Positions 1 through 6,950 of a stretch of DNA of 13,124 nucleotides are shown in pieces. Source of the DNA: an uncultured Oscillospiraceae bacterium (GTDB lineage: Bacteria; Bacillota; Clostridia; Oscillospirales; Oscillospiraceae); assembly GCA_900752445.1 (NCBI GenBank), contig CAADVN010000116.1, positions 1 to 13,124 of the forward strand, read 5' to 3'. The position numbers were made by a program, and so were the translations under genes. The notes under the pieces are model-generated. The model saw nothing but the letters and a program-made list of their open reading frames with translations. It did not search any database and was not told where the DNA came from. How positions within the stretch are numbered: position 1 is the first letter of the stretch; every line of letters starts with the position of its first letter.

Positions 1-70
1 ATAGGCCGGAGGTGTAAGCACGGCAACGTGTTCAGCTGACCGGTACTAATAACCCGAGGGCTTGACCTAC
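1..70 (+). rRNA. rrl: 23S ribosomal RNA, 3' end (partial)
   Basis: This is the last part of the large-subunit rRNA. The stretch around positions 36-67 (ctgaccggtactaataaccc, then gagggcttgacc) is the conserved 3' terminus of bacterial 23S rRNA. The gene begins outside the window, so only about 70 bases are seen. The exact 3' end is estimated from the usual position of the terminal GGCUUGACC. It is followed by an 88-base spacer, a tRNA and 5S rRNA on the same strand, as in one rRNA operon. Confidence 0.93.
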
Positions 71-158
71 AGGAATAATGCAGGCGGCCTTGCGGATGAG
101 CAAGAGTTTCTCTGTTCAGTTTTCAGGGTACAGATAATACGAACCCTGAGCAGAACAT
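71..158 (+). other. 23S-tRNA transcribed spacer with a hairpin
   Basis: The spacer between 23S and the tRNA has no coding potential. It contains a box-like stretch 'gttcagttttcaggg' (116-128), of the kind common in Bacillota rRNA spacers. It also contains an inverted repeat pairing cagggt (124-129) with accctg (143-148), extendable by one or two pairs on the outside. This probably forms in the precursor transcript just before the tRNA 5' end and may help processing; that role is inference. Confidence 0.5.
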
Positions 159-234
159 GCACCATTAGCTCAGCTGGTAGAGCACCTGACTCTTAATCAG
201 GGTGTCCAGGGTTCGAGTCCCTGATGGTGTACCA
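159..234 (+). tRNA. tRNA-Lys (anticodon CTT)
   Basis: A complete 76-base cloverleaf is visible. The acceptor strands gcaccat (159-165) and atggtgt pair fully, with a G-U wobble at the first pair. The D stem is gctc/gagc. The anticodon stem cctga/tcagg encloses the loop ctcttaa, giving anticodon CTT, which reads the AAG lysine codon. The variable loop is gtgtc, and the T stem caggg/ccctg encloses ttcgagt. The discriminator is A and the CCA tail is encoded in the DNA (232-234). The gene lies inside the rRNA operon between 23S and 5S, only about 3 bases before the 5S start, so its 3' end must be cut from a very tight junction. Confidence 0.97.
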
Positions 235-236
235 TA

Positions 237-353
<117 letters not shown>

Positions 354-354
354 C

Positions 355-388
355 AAAAGAGACACAGCGTTTGCTGTGTCTCTTTTGC
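355..388 (+). terminator. Intrinsic terminator of the rRNA operon
   Basis: A perfect 14-base-pair stem pairs 355-368 (aaaagagacacagc) with 373-386 (gctgtgtctctttt) around a GTTT loop. The 3' arm itself supplies the U-rich tail. It starts two bases after the 5S 3' end and closes the rRNA operon. The next gene's Shine-Dalgarno lies only eight bases further on. Confidence 0.93.
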
Positions 389-406
389 TATACAGGAGGC
401 GGCAAA

Positions 407-1294
407 ATGAAGGACTACATCTTATTTATCGCGGCGATGCTCATTTTTGGCTCGAACGGCGTATTTGCGTCCATGCTGGATATGTCCGGAGCGCAGCTGG
501 TGCTGATGCGGACGCTCATAGGAGGCGCGATATTGTTCATAATAGTTCTGCTCACCCGCAGCCGGCTGCCGAGGGAAGTGCTCGTGAGGGAGAAGTGGCG
601 GCTGCTGTTTTCCGGCGTGTGCCTGGGTGCGAATTGGGTCCTGCTGTTCGAGGCCTATGACCTCATGAACGTCTCGCTGGCCACGCTCACGTATTATACG
701 GCGCCAGTCATGGTGCTGGTGCTCGCGCCGCTGCTTTTGGGTGAGAGGCAGAACCGCTGGGCCTATGTGGGCATGCTGGTCGTCGCGGCCGGGATGCTGC
801 TCGCTGTCGGCACCGATTTCGGAGAGGGCGGCGTGACAGCTGTGGGGCTTATAGTCGGTCTCGGCTCAGCGGTGTTTTATGCGGCCCTGATGCTGGTGAA
901 CAAGAAGATAACGGGCGTTTCCGGCCTGAATCTGACCTTCATTGAGATAGTCATAGCGGCGGTGGTACTCCTGCCCTATGTTTTTGCGACCAGCGGCGGA
1001 GTGCCGCTGCCGACGGACGCAAAGGGCATCTTTGCGCTGCTCTTCCTCTGCACGGTGAACACCGGCTTTGCCTGCTGGCTGTATTTCAGCACGATGAACC
1101 GCCTGCCGGCCAGGGCGGTGGCGCTGCTCGGCTACTTCGACCCCGTTTCCGCGCTCATATTCTCCGCGGTCTTTCTTGACGAGAGGCTGACGCCGGTGCA
1201 GATCGTCGGCGCGGTGCTGGTGCTCGCGGGCGCGCTTGTGGGCCAGGGCCGGGCGCGGCGCTTTACAAAGGCTCAGGATGAGAGTATAATGTAA
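407..1294 (+). CDS. EamA/DMT-family transporter
   Basis: This is a 295-residue integral membrane permease of the drug/metabolite transporter superfamily. Such proteins usually export or exchange small metabolites, amino acids or drugs; the substrate cannot be read from sequence. Two EamA halves are visible, about residues 3-134 and 146-280, giving some ten hydrophobic helices. Each half ends with the family's acidic turn (LLGER at 110-114, FLDER at 256-260). The length is normal for the family. The ATG at 407 is chosen because AGGAGG at 394-399 sits seven bases before it; in-frame triplets further upstream fall in the terminator and lack a ribosome site. Only 20 bases separate the rRNA terminator from this ATG, so no separate promoter fits downstream of the terminator. 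The next gene follows after 40 bases and is probably cotranscribed. Confidence 0.92.
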   Translation: MKDYILFIAAMLIFGSNGVFASMLDMSGAQLVLMRTLIGGAILFIIVLLTRSRLPREVLVREKWRLLFSGVCLGANWVLLFEAYDLMNVSLATLTYYTAPVMVLVLAPLLLGERQNRWAYVGMLVVAAGMLLAVGTDFGEGGVTAVGLIVGLGSAVFYAALMLVNKKITGVSGLNLTFIEIVIAAVVLLPYVFATSGGVPLPTDAKGIFALLFLCTVNTGFACWLYFSTMNRLPARAVALLGYFDPVSALIFSAVFLDERLTPVQIVGAVLVLAGALVGQGRARRFTKAQDESIM

Positions 1295-1334
1295 AGAAAG
1301 CGTAAAGACCGGAGCGAGGAAGGGAGGCGGTGCC

Positions 1335-1919
1335 GTGAAGCCATGGCGGGAGCTCTTCTTTGAGGAAGTCGAGACACCTCACCATTTCCATATAGGGATG
1401 CGGATCATAAAGACGGTCATTGCCGTCTTCGTTTGCTCGATAATCGGCTGGCTCAGGGGCGAGATGACTTTTTTCTCCATGATAGCGGCGGTGCTGTGCA
1501 TGCAGAAGTCGGCGGAAAAGACCGTGACGACTTCTTTCAACCGTATCATGGGGACGGCTGTGGGCGGCCTGTACGGCGTCATGGTGCTGTTTATAGAGAC
1601 GCAGGTGCATGCACAGAAGATCATGCCGCTCTACTGCCTCATCGTATCGCTGATGCTGATACCCGTCATCCTGACGACGATAGCGATCAAAAAGCCCTCG
1701 ACGGCAGCATTCGCCTGCGTTGTTTTCCTGAGCACGACGATCTACCACGTCGGGGACGCCGACCCCTATACCTACGCGCTCAACCGCATGCTCGACACGG
1801 TCATCGGCATAATCGTGGCCCTTGCTGTGAACCTTGCGATGCCGGGGCCCAAACAGAAGGTACCTGTCTCAGCCTCCGCGGACCTGGACGGCCCGGGCCC
1901 GGAGCAGCAGATAAAGTGA
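1335..1919 (+). CDS. Aromatic acid exporter / FUSC-like membrane protein
   Basis: This 194-residue membrane protein resembles the N-terminal transmembrane domain of the ArAE_1/FUSC family (YgaE- or YqjA-like Bacillota proteins). Family signs are the N-terminal GMRIIKTVIAVF segment (21-32) and the RMLDTVIGIIVALAVNLAMP motif at 151-170, whose R-x-x-D-T and late Asn are typical. Five to six hydrophobic segments span about residues 23-170, followed by a short polar Pro/Gly-rich tail. Longer relatives carry a cytoplasmic C-terminal domain that is absent here; short forms are common. The start is GTG at 1335, preceded by GGGAGG at about 1322-1327. A nearby ATG at 1343 is out of frame. Relatives are linked to efflux of aromatic acids, but the function here is inference. 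A terminator follows. Confidence 0.82.
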   Translation: MKPWRELFFEEVETPHHFHIGMRIIKTVIAVFVCSIIGWLRGEMTFFSMIAAVLCMQKSAEKTVTTSFNRIMGTAVGGLYGVMVLFIETQVHAQKIMPLYCLIVSLMLIPVILTTIAIKKPSTAAFACVVFLSTTIYHVGDADPYTYALNRMLDTVIGIIVALAVNLAMPGPKQKVPVSASADLDGPGPEQQIK

Positions 1920-1930
1920 AGAGAGTTCAG

Positions 1931-1965
1931 AGCGCCGGCCCGATGCGATCGGACCGGCGCTTTTC
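1931..1965. terminator. Intrinsic terminator between convergent genes
   Basis: The arms 1931-1944 and 1948-1961 form a long GC-rich hairpin (agcgccgg against ccggcgct, one C/A mismatch, then five more pairs) with a GCG loop. The plus strand continues TTTTCGTTT, giving a good U tract for the transporter pair. The hairpin also lies 8 bases beyond the stop of the minus-strand surface-protein gene, so it may stop that transcript too, though its minus-side tail is only weakly T-rich. Confidence 0.85.
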
Positions 1966-1968
1966 GTT

Positions 1969-4900
1969 TCAGCCGCAGAGGCCGCTCTCCATGAGCCGGG
2001 CAAAGATGACGGCGATCTCAGCCCGGGTAGCCAGGGCGTCCGGCTCGAGCGCGCCGCCGTCCCGGCCCTGAAGCAGACCATGGAATACGGCCCAGTGCAG
2101 TGCCAGCTCCATGTCCGAGCCTCCATCGGCCACCGTGCCTGTGACGCTGCGGTAGAGCAGCGTCGCCAGCTGGCCGCGCGTGACCGACATCGCCGGGGCG
2201 AAGAGCCCGCCGCCAATGCCCTCTGCGACCCCTGCGGCCTGAGCCCAGGCGGCAGCCTGCGAGTACCAGGACGAGCTGTCCACATCGAGGTAACGGGCGG
2301 AGACGCGGACGCGCGGCTCTCCTGCAAGGCGATAGAGCATAGTGACCAGCATCGCCCGCGTCGCCGTCTCATCCGGTGCGAAACCGCCGTCGCCTACGCC
2401 GTTCATTATACCGCGGACGCAGACATAGTCGACGGCCTCACAGTACCAGGCATCCTGGGCAACGTCATAGAACTCGGGAGGGCTGCCAAGGACGACAAGG
2501 CGGCCGGGAATGTAGATGATATCTTCAACATAGTTGCCTGTGTCCGGGACCTGTGCACCTTGGAGCTCCAAGACGTAACTGCCGGGCTCGAGCACTGGCG
2601 CGTCCACATGGAAGCGCGGCTTTTCAGCCAGACTCTCGCCCTCGGCCAGGCCGAAGACGGTGTAGCTTGGCTCAACGATGTCGCCGGGTGCGAGCAGAAC
2701 ATCGTCGGCCGCTATGCGTATCTGTGCGGGTGCTATCCTGAACCCATACTCCCGCTCACAGAGGAGAGAGCCGTTACTGGCCCTGGCGCACAACCTGAGG
2801 ACATAGCTTCCTGCCGCGCTGGGCGGGCCGTCCAGCACTCTGCCGTCGCTGCTCGACCAGACATAGGTGTAACGGTCTGCCGTAACGCTCCTGCCGCTGG
2901 TGTCGAGCAGCCTCGGGCTGCCCTCAGCTGTCACCGGGCTGCCGTCGTATACCTTTCCGGAGACGGTGACGCCCGTGAGCTGCAGCCCCTGCGCCGGCGC
3001 GGCGGAGACGAACCGCAATCGGAGGCTGAGCCCCTCGCAGGCACTGCCGGAGAGTCCAAGCTCCCAGACGTCACAGAGGCCCACTGCGGCCTCCTGCGCA
3101 CCGGTATAGATGAGCCTGCCGCCTTCGAGCCGCGGCGCAGCGGCGAGGGCGCCCTCCGTCGAGAGAGGCGTGAGCGAGGTAAAGCATGCTTCGTCCGCCG
3201 ACAGCCCGAGCAGCTCCGCCGCGTCCACGCTGCCGCTCCGGGCCCCATTAGTGAGCTCGATGACCAGCTCCTTTGGCAGTACAGGGGCTTGGCGAAGGAT
3301 GTCTGCGGTGACAGGCCCGGGCTGGAGAAGGGTATAGCAGTCTGCATCCGGGCCTTCGAGCCCGAAGCCGCTGAAGCTGACCGTGATATCTTCACCGGCG
3401 TCGGGTGATGCAAAATGCGCCGTGCCGGTGACCAGCCTCACCTCGTCGCCATCAAGCAGGCCGCTGAGTTCAGGACTGCCGAGGAGCGCGGCTTCGGTAG
3501 TACCGTCCCATGCCTTGTCAGCAGCTGTCAGGCCCAAAACTTGCAGCTGCCTTGGCGCTACGTCAACACTGCCTGTGCAGACGGTGGAAACGTTGCCCTG
3601 AGCATCCGTGAACAGGACGCTGTAGCCCTGTGTTCCCGCCCTGGGCCCGCCTGAGACGTCGAGGGAGAAGCTGCCGTCAACGGCGCTGCCGTCGCGGCTT
3701 GCAGAGAGGCCGGACAGGTCGAGTATATCCGCCCAGTCATCGCCGTAGACTGGCGTATCCGCCGTGACGAGCTCGCCTGCAAAGCTCAGGCCGCTGACGC
3801 GCAGGCTGAGCAGGCCTGACCTCTCGCCGCAGTAGCAGCCGGAAGCTTTGAAACTGTAGCTTACTTCGAGAGCAGAGCCCACAGGAAGCGCCGCGAGCCG
3901 GGCGGAGACCTCCTCAGCGCTCAGCACCGAGCCCTCGCAGCTGAGCTCGAGCTCGCCGCTCACAGGTTCACCGTCCATGCCCGCAAAGCGGGGCAGTTCA
4001 AAGTCCCCTGTGCCCTCCGGGCTGCTCTGTACCGTGGAACTCAGGTCGCTGAAGTCCGGGCAGGGCAGGATATCCGCCGTGACTGGCGCGGGCTGAGTGA
4101 GTACGTAGTTTTCGGCGTCCGAGCCGGAAAGCGCAAAGCCGGAAAAGCTGACGGCTATGCCCTGGGCCGGCAAGACTGAGGCGAACTGTGCCGTACCGGT
4201 TATCAGCGCGGCCTCGTCTCCGGCAATGACGCCGTCCAAAGCAGGAGCACCAGTAATGACAGCGCTGCTTCCGCCGTCATATACCTTGTCTGAGGCGGCA
4301 AGGCCCGTCACGCATACCGGCCTCGGCGCGATATCCACCTCGCCCGTGCAGACCTCGTAGCGGTCTCCGCCGTCAGTCAAAAAGTATACCGTGTAGCCCT
4401 GACGTCCCGCCCCGGGCCTGCCTGAGACGTCCAGCGTGAAGAGACCGTCCACCGCGTCTCCGTCCATGACGGCGCCAAGAGCGGAGAGGTCGAGAAGCTC
4501 GTCCCAGTCAGCGCCGTAGACAGGCGACGGCGCTTGAGCTGGCTCGCCAGTGAACTCTATGCCGCAGAGCCGGACCTTCAGGCCCCGGCACAGGCCTTCA
4601 GCCTTTACGCTTAACTCAAAGCTGAGACCAGTCAGGCTGCTGTCCAGCAGCAGCCTGCCGTCCTCGAAGTCAAGATCAGCCGCTGTACATTCCCAGCTCA
4701 CCTCGGCGTCCATCGGCGAACCATATTGGTCGAAGAGCGCATACTCATAGACGACTTCGCGGCTGCCTGTGCCGGGCAGCAGGAGGACGTCGCTGTCGCC
4801 AAGCTCGATGCCGTCCCGGAAAAGGCGCAGAGACAGGGCCATGGGAGCGTCCCGGCGCAGGACAAGCTCCGTACTGGCGTTACCGCCGTCAAAAGTGGCG

Positions 4901-6057
4901 CTGACGGTCAGCTCGAGGCTGCCGGCAATGCTGTCCGCGGCGAGGCTGGTGACTCTGAGGCAGCCGTTGCCGTCGATCGAGACGCCCTCGCAGGCTGGAG
5001 ATACGCTCCAGCTAAGCGCCTGTGCGCCGTCCAGAGTGAAAATTGCCAGTTTGCCCGATGCGCCGGCGGCGGGAATGAGGATTTCGGTCTCGCCTTTGAC
5101 CTCAGGCTCAGGCCCGCCCCTGGAAATGAAACTGATACCGCTTTCGCCGAGTGAGCGCACAGCCGCAGCCCAACCGCCCTGCCAGCCGGGATAGCTGATG
5201 CTGATACTGCGGAGTTCGTCCGCAGCAAAGAGGATTAGCTCCAGGGCCTCAGAGAACTCCGGCACCACCGGTGAGGCAAAGCTCACGGCAAGCTCAGACG
5301 GCTCGATCCCCTCCTGGCAGATATAGTCCTGAGCGTCAAACTCATCGAGGCCGAAGCTCAGTTCAAGCACCGTATCCGGAAATTCAAGGCTTTTTAGACT
5401 GGAGCAGCCCAGAAAGGCGCTGAGGTCTACGCTTCGCAGCCCGGGATTCAGCTCGATACGCTCAAGAGCAGCACAGCCGAGAAACTGTCCCGCCTCCAGC
5501 GTCTCAAGCCCGTCAGGCAGTACCACCTCGGTCAGCTCAGAGCCGGAAAAGGCGAACTTGCCCAGCTCTGCTACGCTGCCTGGCAGCTCCAACTTTCTGA
5601 GAGGCGTGTCAGCAAAAGCATAGCTGCCGACGGTCTCGAGCTGTTTGGGAAACGACACTTCCTCAAGCGCACTGCCCTCAAAAGCGTGATCGCCTATGGA
5701 AAGGAGCGTAACAGGCAGGGAGAGATTGGCGAGAGAGGAGCAGGACCTTCCGTCATAACAGAAGGCGTTATCGCCTATGCGCGTGATACCTCTTTCTATA
5801 TTGACACTTTTTATACTGTCGCAATATTTCATCCATGCGGGCTCGCTGTTAACAAAATCAGGTATTTTACCCGAGCCGCTGATCTTGAGTTCGCCGGAAG
5901 AAGTATTCAGAGACCAACGTACGGCGCCGTAGGAGCCGCTGTTAATAGCTGCCATCGCATCTACGCCCAGAAATGAAAAAACACTGGCCAAAAGGCACAG
6001 TGTCAAAGCAGCACAGAAGAGCCTGTGCATCACGGTTGAACGACAGGACGGGCGCAT
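1969..6057 (-). CDS. Large SLH-anchored cell-surface protein with BspA-like LRRs and YDG/MBG modules
   Basis: This 1362-residue exported protein is probably bound to secondary cell-wall polymer through SLH domains. In order: a signal peptide (basic start, hydrophobic core about 13-31, likely cut near Ala36); a short beta segment with 'SGSGKIPDF' (60-68), typical before BspA-type repeats; leucine-rich repeats of the LRR_5 type (about 80-235, recurring 'IGD.AF', 'LP..L..', 'FLGC..L'); Ig-like beta domains (about 320-500); two copies of a roughly 163-residue unit ending in a YDG-type domain (502-664 and 759-921); another MBG/YDG-like part near 1027-1187; and three SLH domains (about 1194-1245, 1254-1308, 1313-1357). 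The ATG at 6057 is favoured by AGAGGGG five bases upstream; Met10 is an alternative. The gene stands alone with its own promoter. About 27 cysteines remain after the signal peptide, odd for a Gram-positive surface protein. Adhesion or S-layer-associated binding is inferred; the ligand is unknown. Confidence 0.93.
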   Translation of the reverse strand: MRPSCRSTVMHRLFCAALTLCLLASVFSFLGVDAMAAINSGSYGAVRWSLNTSSGELKISGSGKIPDFVNSEPAWMKYCDSIKSVNIERGITRIGDNAFCYDGRSCSSLANLSLPVTLLSIGDHAFEGSALEEVSFPKQLETVGSYAFADTPLRKLELPGSVAELGKFAFSGSELTEVVLPDGLETLEAGQFLGCAALERIELNPGLRSVDLSAFLGCSSLKSLEFPDTVLELSFGLDEFDAQDYICQEGIEPSELAVSFASPVVPEFSEALELILFAADELRSISISYPGWQGGWAAAVRSLGESGISFISRGGPEPEVKGETEILIPAAGASGKLAIFTLDGAQALSWSVSPACEGVSIDGNGCLRVTSLAADSIAGSLELTVSATFDGGNASTELVLRRDAPMALSLRLFRDGIELGDSDVLLLPGTGSREVVYEYALFDQYGSPMDAEVSWECTAADLDFEDGRLLLDSSLTGLSFELSVKAEGLCRGLKVRLCGIEFTGEPAQAPSPVYGADWDELLDLSALGAVMDGDAVDGLFTLDVSGRPGAGRQGYTVYFLTDGGDRYEVCTGEVDIAPRPVCVTGLAASDKVYDGGSSAVITGAPALDGVIAGDEAALITGTAQFASVLPAQGIAVSFSGFALSGSDAENYVLTQPAPVTADILPCPDFSDLSSTVQSSPEGTGDFELPRFAGMDGEPVSGELELSCEGSVLSAEEVSARLAALPVGSALEVSYSFKASGCYCGERSGLLSLRVSGLSFAGELVTADTPVYGDDWADILDLSGLSASRDGSAVDGSFSLDVSGGPRAGTQGYSVLFTDAQGNVSTVCTGSVDVAPRQLQVLGLTAADKAWDGTTEAALLGSPELSGLLDGDEVRLVTGTAHFASPDAGEDITVSFSGFGLEGPDADCYTLLQPGPVTADILRQAPVLPKELVIELTNGARSGSVDAAELLGLSADEACFTSLTPLSTEGALAAAPRLEGGRLIYTGAQEAAVGLCDVWELGLSGSACEGLSLRLRFVSAAPAQGLQLTGVTVSGKVYDGSPVTAEGSPRLLDTSGRSVTADRYTYVWSSSDGRVLDGPPSAAGSYVLRLCARASNGSLLCEREYGFRIAPAQIRIAADDVLLAPGDIVEPSYTVFGLAEGESLAEKPRFHVDAPVLEPGSYVLELQGAQVPDTGNYVEDIIYIPGRLVVLGSPPEFYDVAQDAWYCEAVDYVCVRGIMNGVGDGGFAPDETATRAMLVTMLYRLAGEPRVRVSARYLDVDSSSWYSQAAAWAQAAGVAEGIGGGLFAPAMSVTRGQLATLLYRSVTGTVADGGSDMELALHWAVFHGLLQGRDGGALEPDALATRAEIAVIFARLMESGLCG
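3295..3783 (-). repeat. YDG-containing module, second copy (residues 759-921)
   Basis: This is the partner of the 4066-4554 copy, starting 'FAGELVT' and ending 'PVTADIL'. The copies look roughly 45-50% identical by eye, so the duplication is old rather than a recent slip. The KVYDG core of copy one has become KAWDG here, so the hallmark tyrosine is changed to tryptophan. Confidence 0.85.
4066..4554 (-). repeat. YDG-containing module, first copy (residues 502-664)
   Basis: This segment encodes a unit that starts 'FTGEPAQ', passes through 'PVYGADW', 'LDVSGRPGAG', 'VDIAPR' and 'KVYDGG', and ends 'PVTADIL'. It matches a second copy at 3295-3783 along its whole length with the same order of landmarks (PVYG.DW, LDVSG, QGY, V[CS]TG, APR, DGDE or GDEA, TGTA.FAS, VSFSGF, YTL/YVL, PVTADIL). 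The two copies are separated by about 94 residues of different sequence. The YDG/MBG fold is known from bacterial adhesins as a stalk-building beta domain. Confidence 0.85.
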
Positions 6058-6112
6058 AATAACCCCTCTTTCTGCATAATATGAGTTGGCAAATTACAAA
6101 ATCGTCACAAAT

Positions 6113-6141
6113 ATTATACAAAACGACGCGCACGATTACAA
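6113..6141 (-). promoter_or_regulatory. Putative sigma-A promoter of the surface-protein gene
   Basis: Read on the minus strand, TTGTAA (6141-6136) and a perfect TATAAT (6118-6113) are separated by exactly 17 bases. The -10 box lies 55 bases before the ATG at 6057, which leaves a leader of about 50 bases holding the AGAGGGG ribosome site. A short inverted repeat (aatcgt near 6100, acgatt at 6132-6137) brackets the promoter and could be an operator. A TTGACA at 6152-6147 is too far from the -10 to be its -35. Confidence 0.7.
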
Positions 6142-6159
6142 TAGCCTGTCAAAACCCCG

Positions 6160-6480
6160 GCGCCAGAATCCGCGCAGGTAAAAATATGCACTTTGCACAA
6201 AATTGCCTGAGAAGCTCCCTCCTCAGGGGGAACAAAAGGAATATTGTGGTTGGTTGGCATATGTATACGCAATCTGGGGGCTCGCCACAATATATAGTTT
6301 TCTCAAGCTCTGCGGCATTGAGATATTCAAAGCGAAGTGCGTACTGATGACTGATGGGCACGGTCACGAAGCGTGCGTGTGCGGCAGCTCCAGCTTTACG
6401 TGGCCTGGATAGTGAGAGCGAAATATAACAAATATTATCAAATTGCTTGACGTGAATACTGTGTTGTCGGAAGAAAGCGA
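6160..6480. other. Intergenic stretch without a recognised gene
   Basis: About 320 bases of clearly lower GC than the neighbouring genes lie between the surface-protein promoter and the hyp-operon terminator. Open frames here (for example 6203-6412 plus, 6149-6526 minus) lack ribosome sites and family resemblance. Only small inverted repeats are visible, such as cctgag/ctcagg around 6206-6226. I see no tRNA, riboswitch core or insertion-sequence end. Confidence 0.5.
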
Positions 6481-6481
6481 C

Positions 6482-6517
6482 AAAAAGCAGGGCCCGGATA
6501 AGAGTGCCCGGCCCTGC
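6482..6517 (-). terminator. Intrinsic terminator of the hyp operon
   Basis: On the minus strand a stem of eight pairs (gcagggcc with ggccctgc, 6517-6510 and 6494-6487), with one mismatch and two further pairs inside, is followed directly by TTTTT (6486-6482). It lies about 85 bases downstream of the hypA stop and is the better of two tandem hairpins there. Confidence 0.85.
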
Positions 6518-6566
6518 AATGGACATAGCAATAAAAGGTAATCGCGCTGTTGCCGCCCCATTGAAA

Positions 6567-6594
6567 GCGGGGCCGGGATTTGCTCCGGCCCCGC
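6567..6594 (-). terminator. GC hairpin just after hypA (first of tandem terminators)
   Basis: A 10-base-pair GC stem pairs gcggggccgg (6567-6576) with ccggccccgc (6585-6594) around an 8-base loop, 7 bases past the hypA stop. The following minus-strand tract is only TTTC, so by itself it is a weak terminator or a 3'-end stabilising structure. It works in tandem with the hairpin at 6482-6517. Confidence 0.6.
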
Positions 6595-6601
6595 CATTTT
6601 A

Positions 6602-6949
6602 CTAGTCCTCCGGCACCAAGATCTCCTTGATGTTGAACTCCTCGCCGCAGAGGACGTCCTTTTTGTCCGAGCCGCATTTGGGGCAGTGGCCACGGTTTGC
6701 CACGATGTTGTACACCTGCCCGCACTCAAGACAGATGCCGTTACCGGGCACCATGTCTATCCGCAGCTTCGTGCCCTCCAGCATCGTGTGCGGCACGGCG
6801 GCGTAGTATGCCTCCTCCATGTACTCCGGCACTACCAGCGACAGCTCGCCGATCTCCAGCACCACCGTGTCGATGTCCTCTATCCCATTCTCCCGCGCGA
6901 ACTCGACGACACTGCGTATCGCCTGTATCGCCAGAGTCATCTCGTGCAT
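6602..6949 (-). CDS. hypA: Hydrogenase/urease nickel chaperone HypA
   Basis: This is a 115-residue cytoplasmic metallochaperone that hands nickel to [NiFe]-hydrogenase precursors, or in some bacteria to other nickel enzymes, together with HypB. The N-terminus Met-His-Glu provides the family's nickel ligands. The structural zinc site is Cys73-x-x-Cys76 and Cys89-x-x-Cys92. The length matches HypA/HybF (about 113-118). The ATG at 6949 is chosen because the conserved MHE must be terminal; an open frame runs further upstream but overlaps the preceding gene. The spacing is TAA-G-ATG with the flavoprotein stop, so translation is probably coupled. It is the last gene of the four-gene unit and two hairpins follow. 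No hydrogenase gene is adjacent. Confidence 0.95.
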   Translation of the reverse strand: MHEMTLAIQAIRSVVEFARENGIEDIDTVVLEIGELSLVVPEYMEEAYYAAVPHTMLEGTKLRIDMVPGNGICLECGQVYNIVANRGHCPKCGSDKKDVLCGEEFNIKEILVPED

Positions 6950-6950
6950 C

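Noticed and set aside
2080..3408. 442-codon open frame on the plus strand, opposite the SLH protein gene
   Set aside because: The opposite strand carries recognisable SLH and YDG domains in this span. The plus-strand product is low-complexity and unlike any family.
6160..6480. Possible riboswitch upstream of the surface-protein gene
   Set aside because: No conserved core of a known class could be found by eye, and the promoter lies downstream of this stretch, so it would not be in the leader.
6149..6526. 125-codon minus-strand frame in the intergenic region
   Set aside because: It starts inside the spacer between the two terminator hairpins, crosses the terminator, and has no ribosome site or family resemblance.
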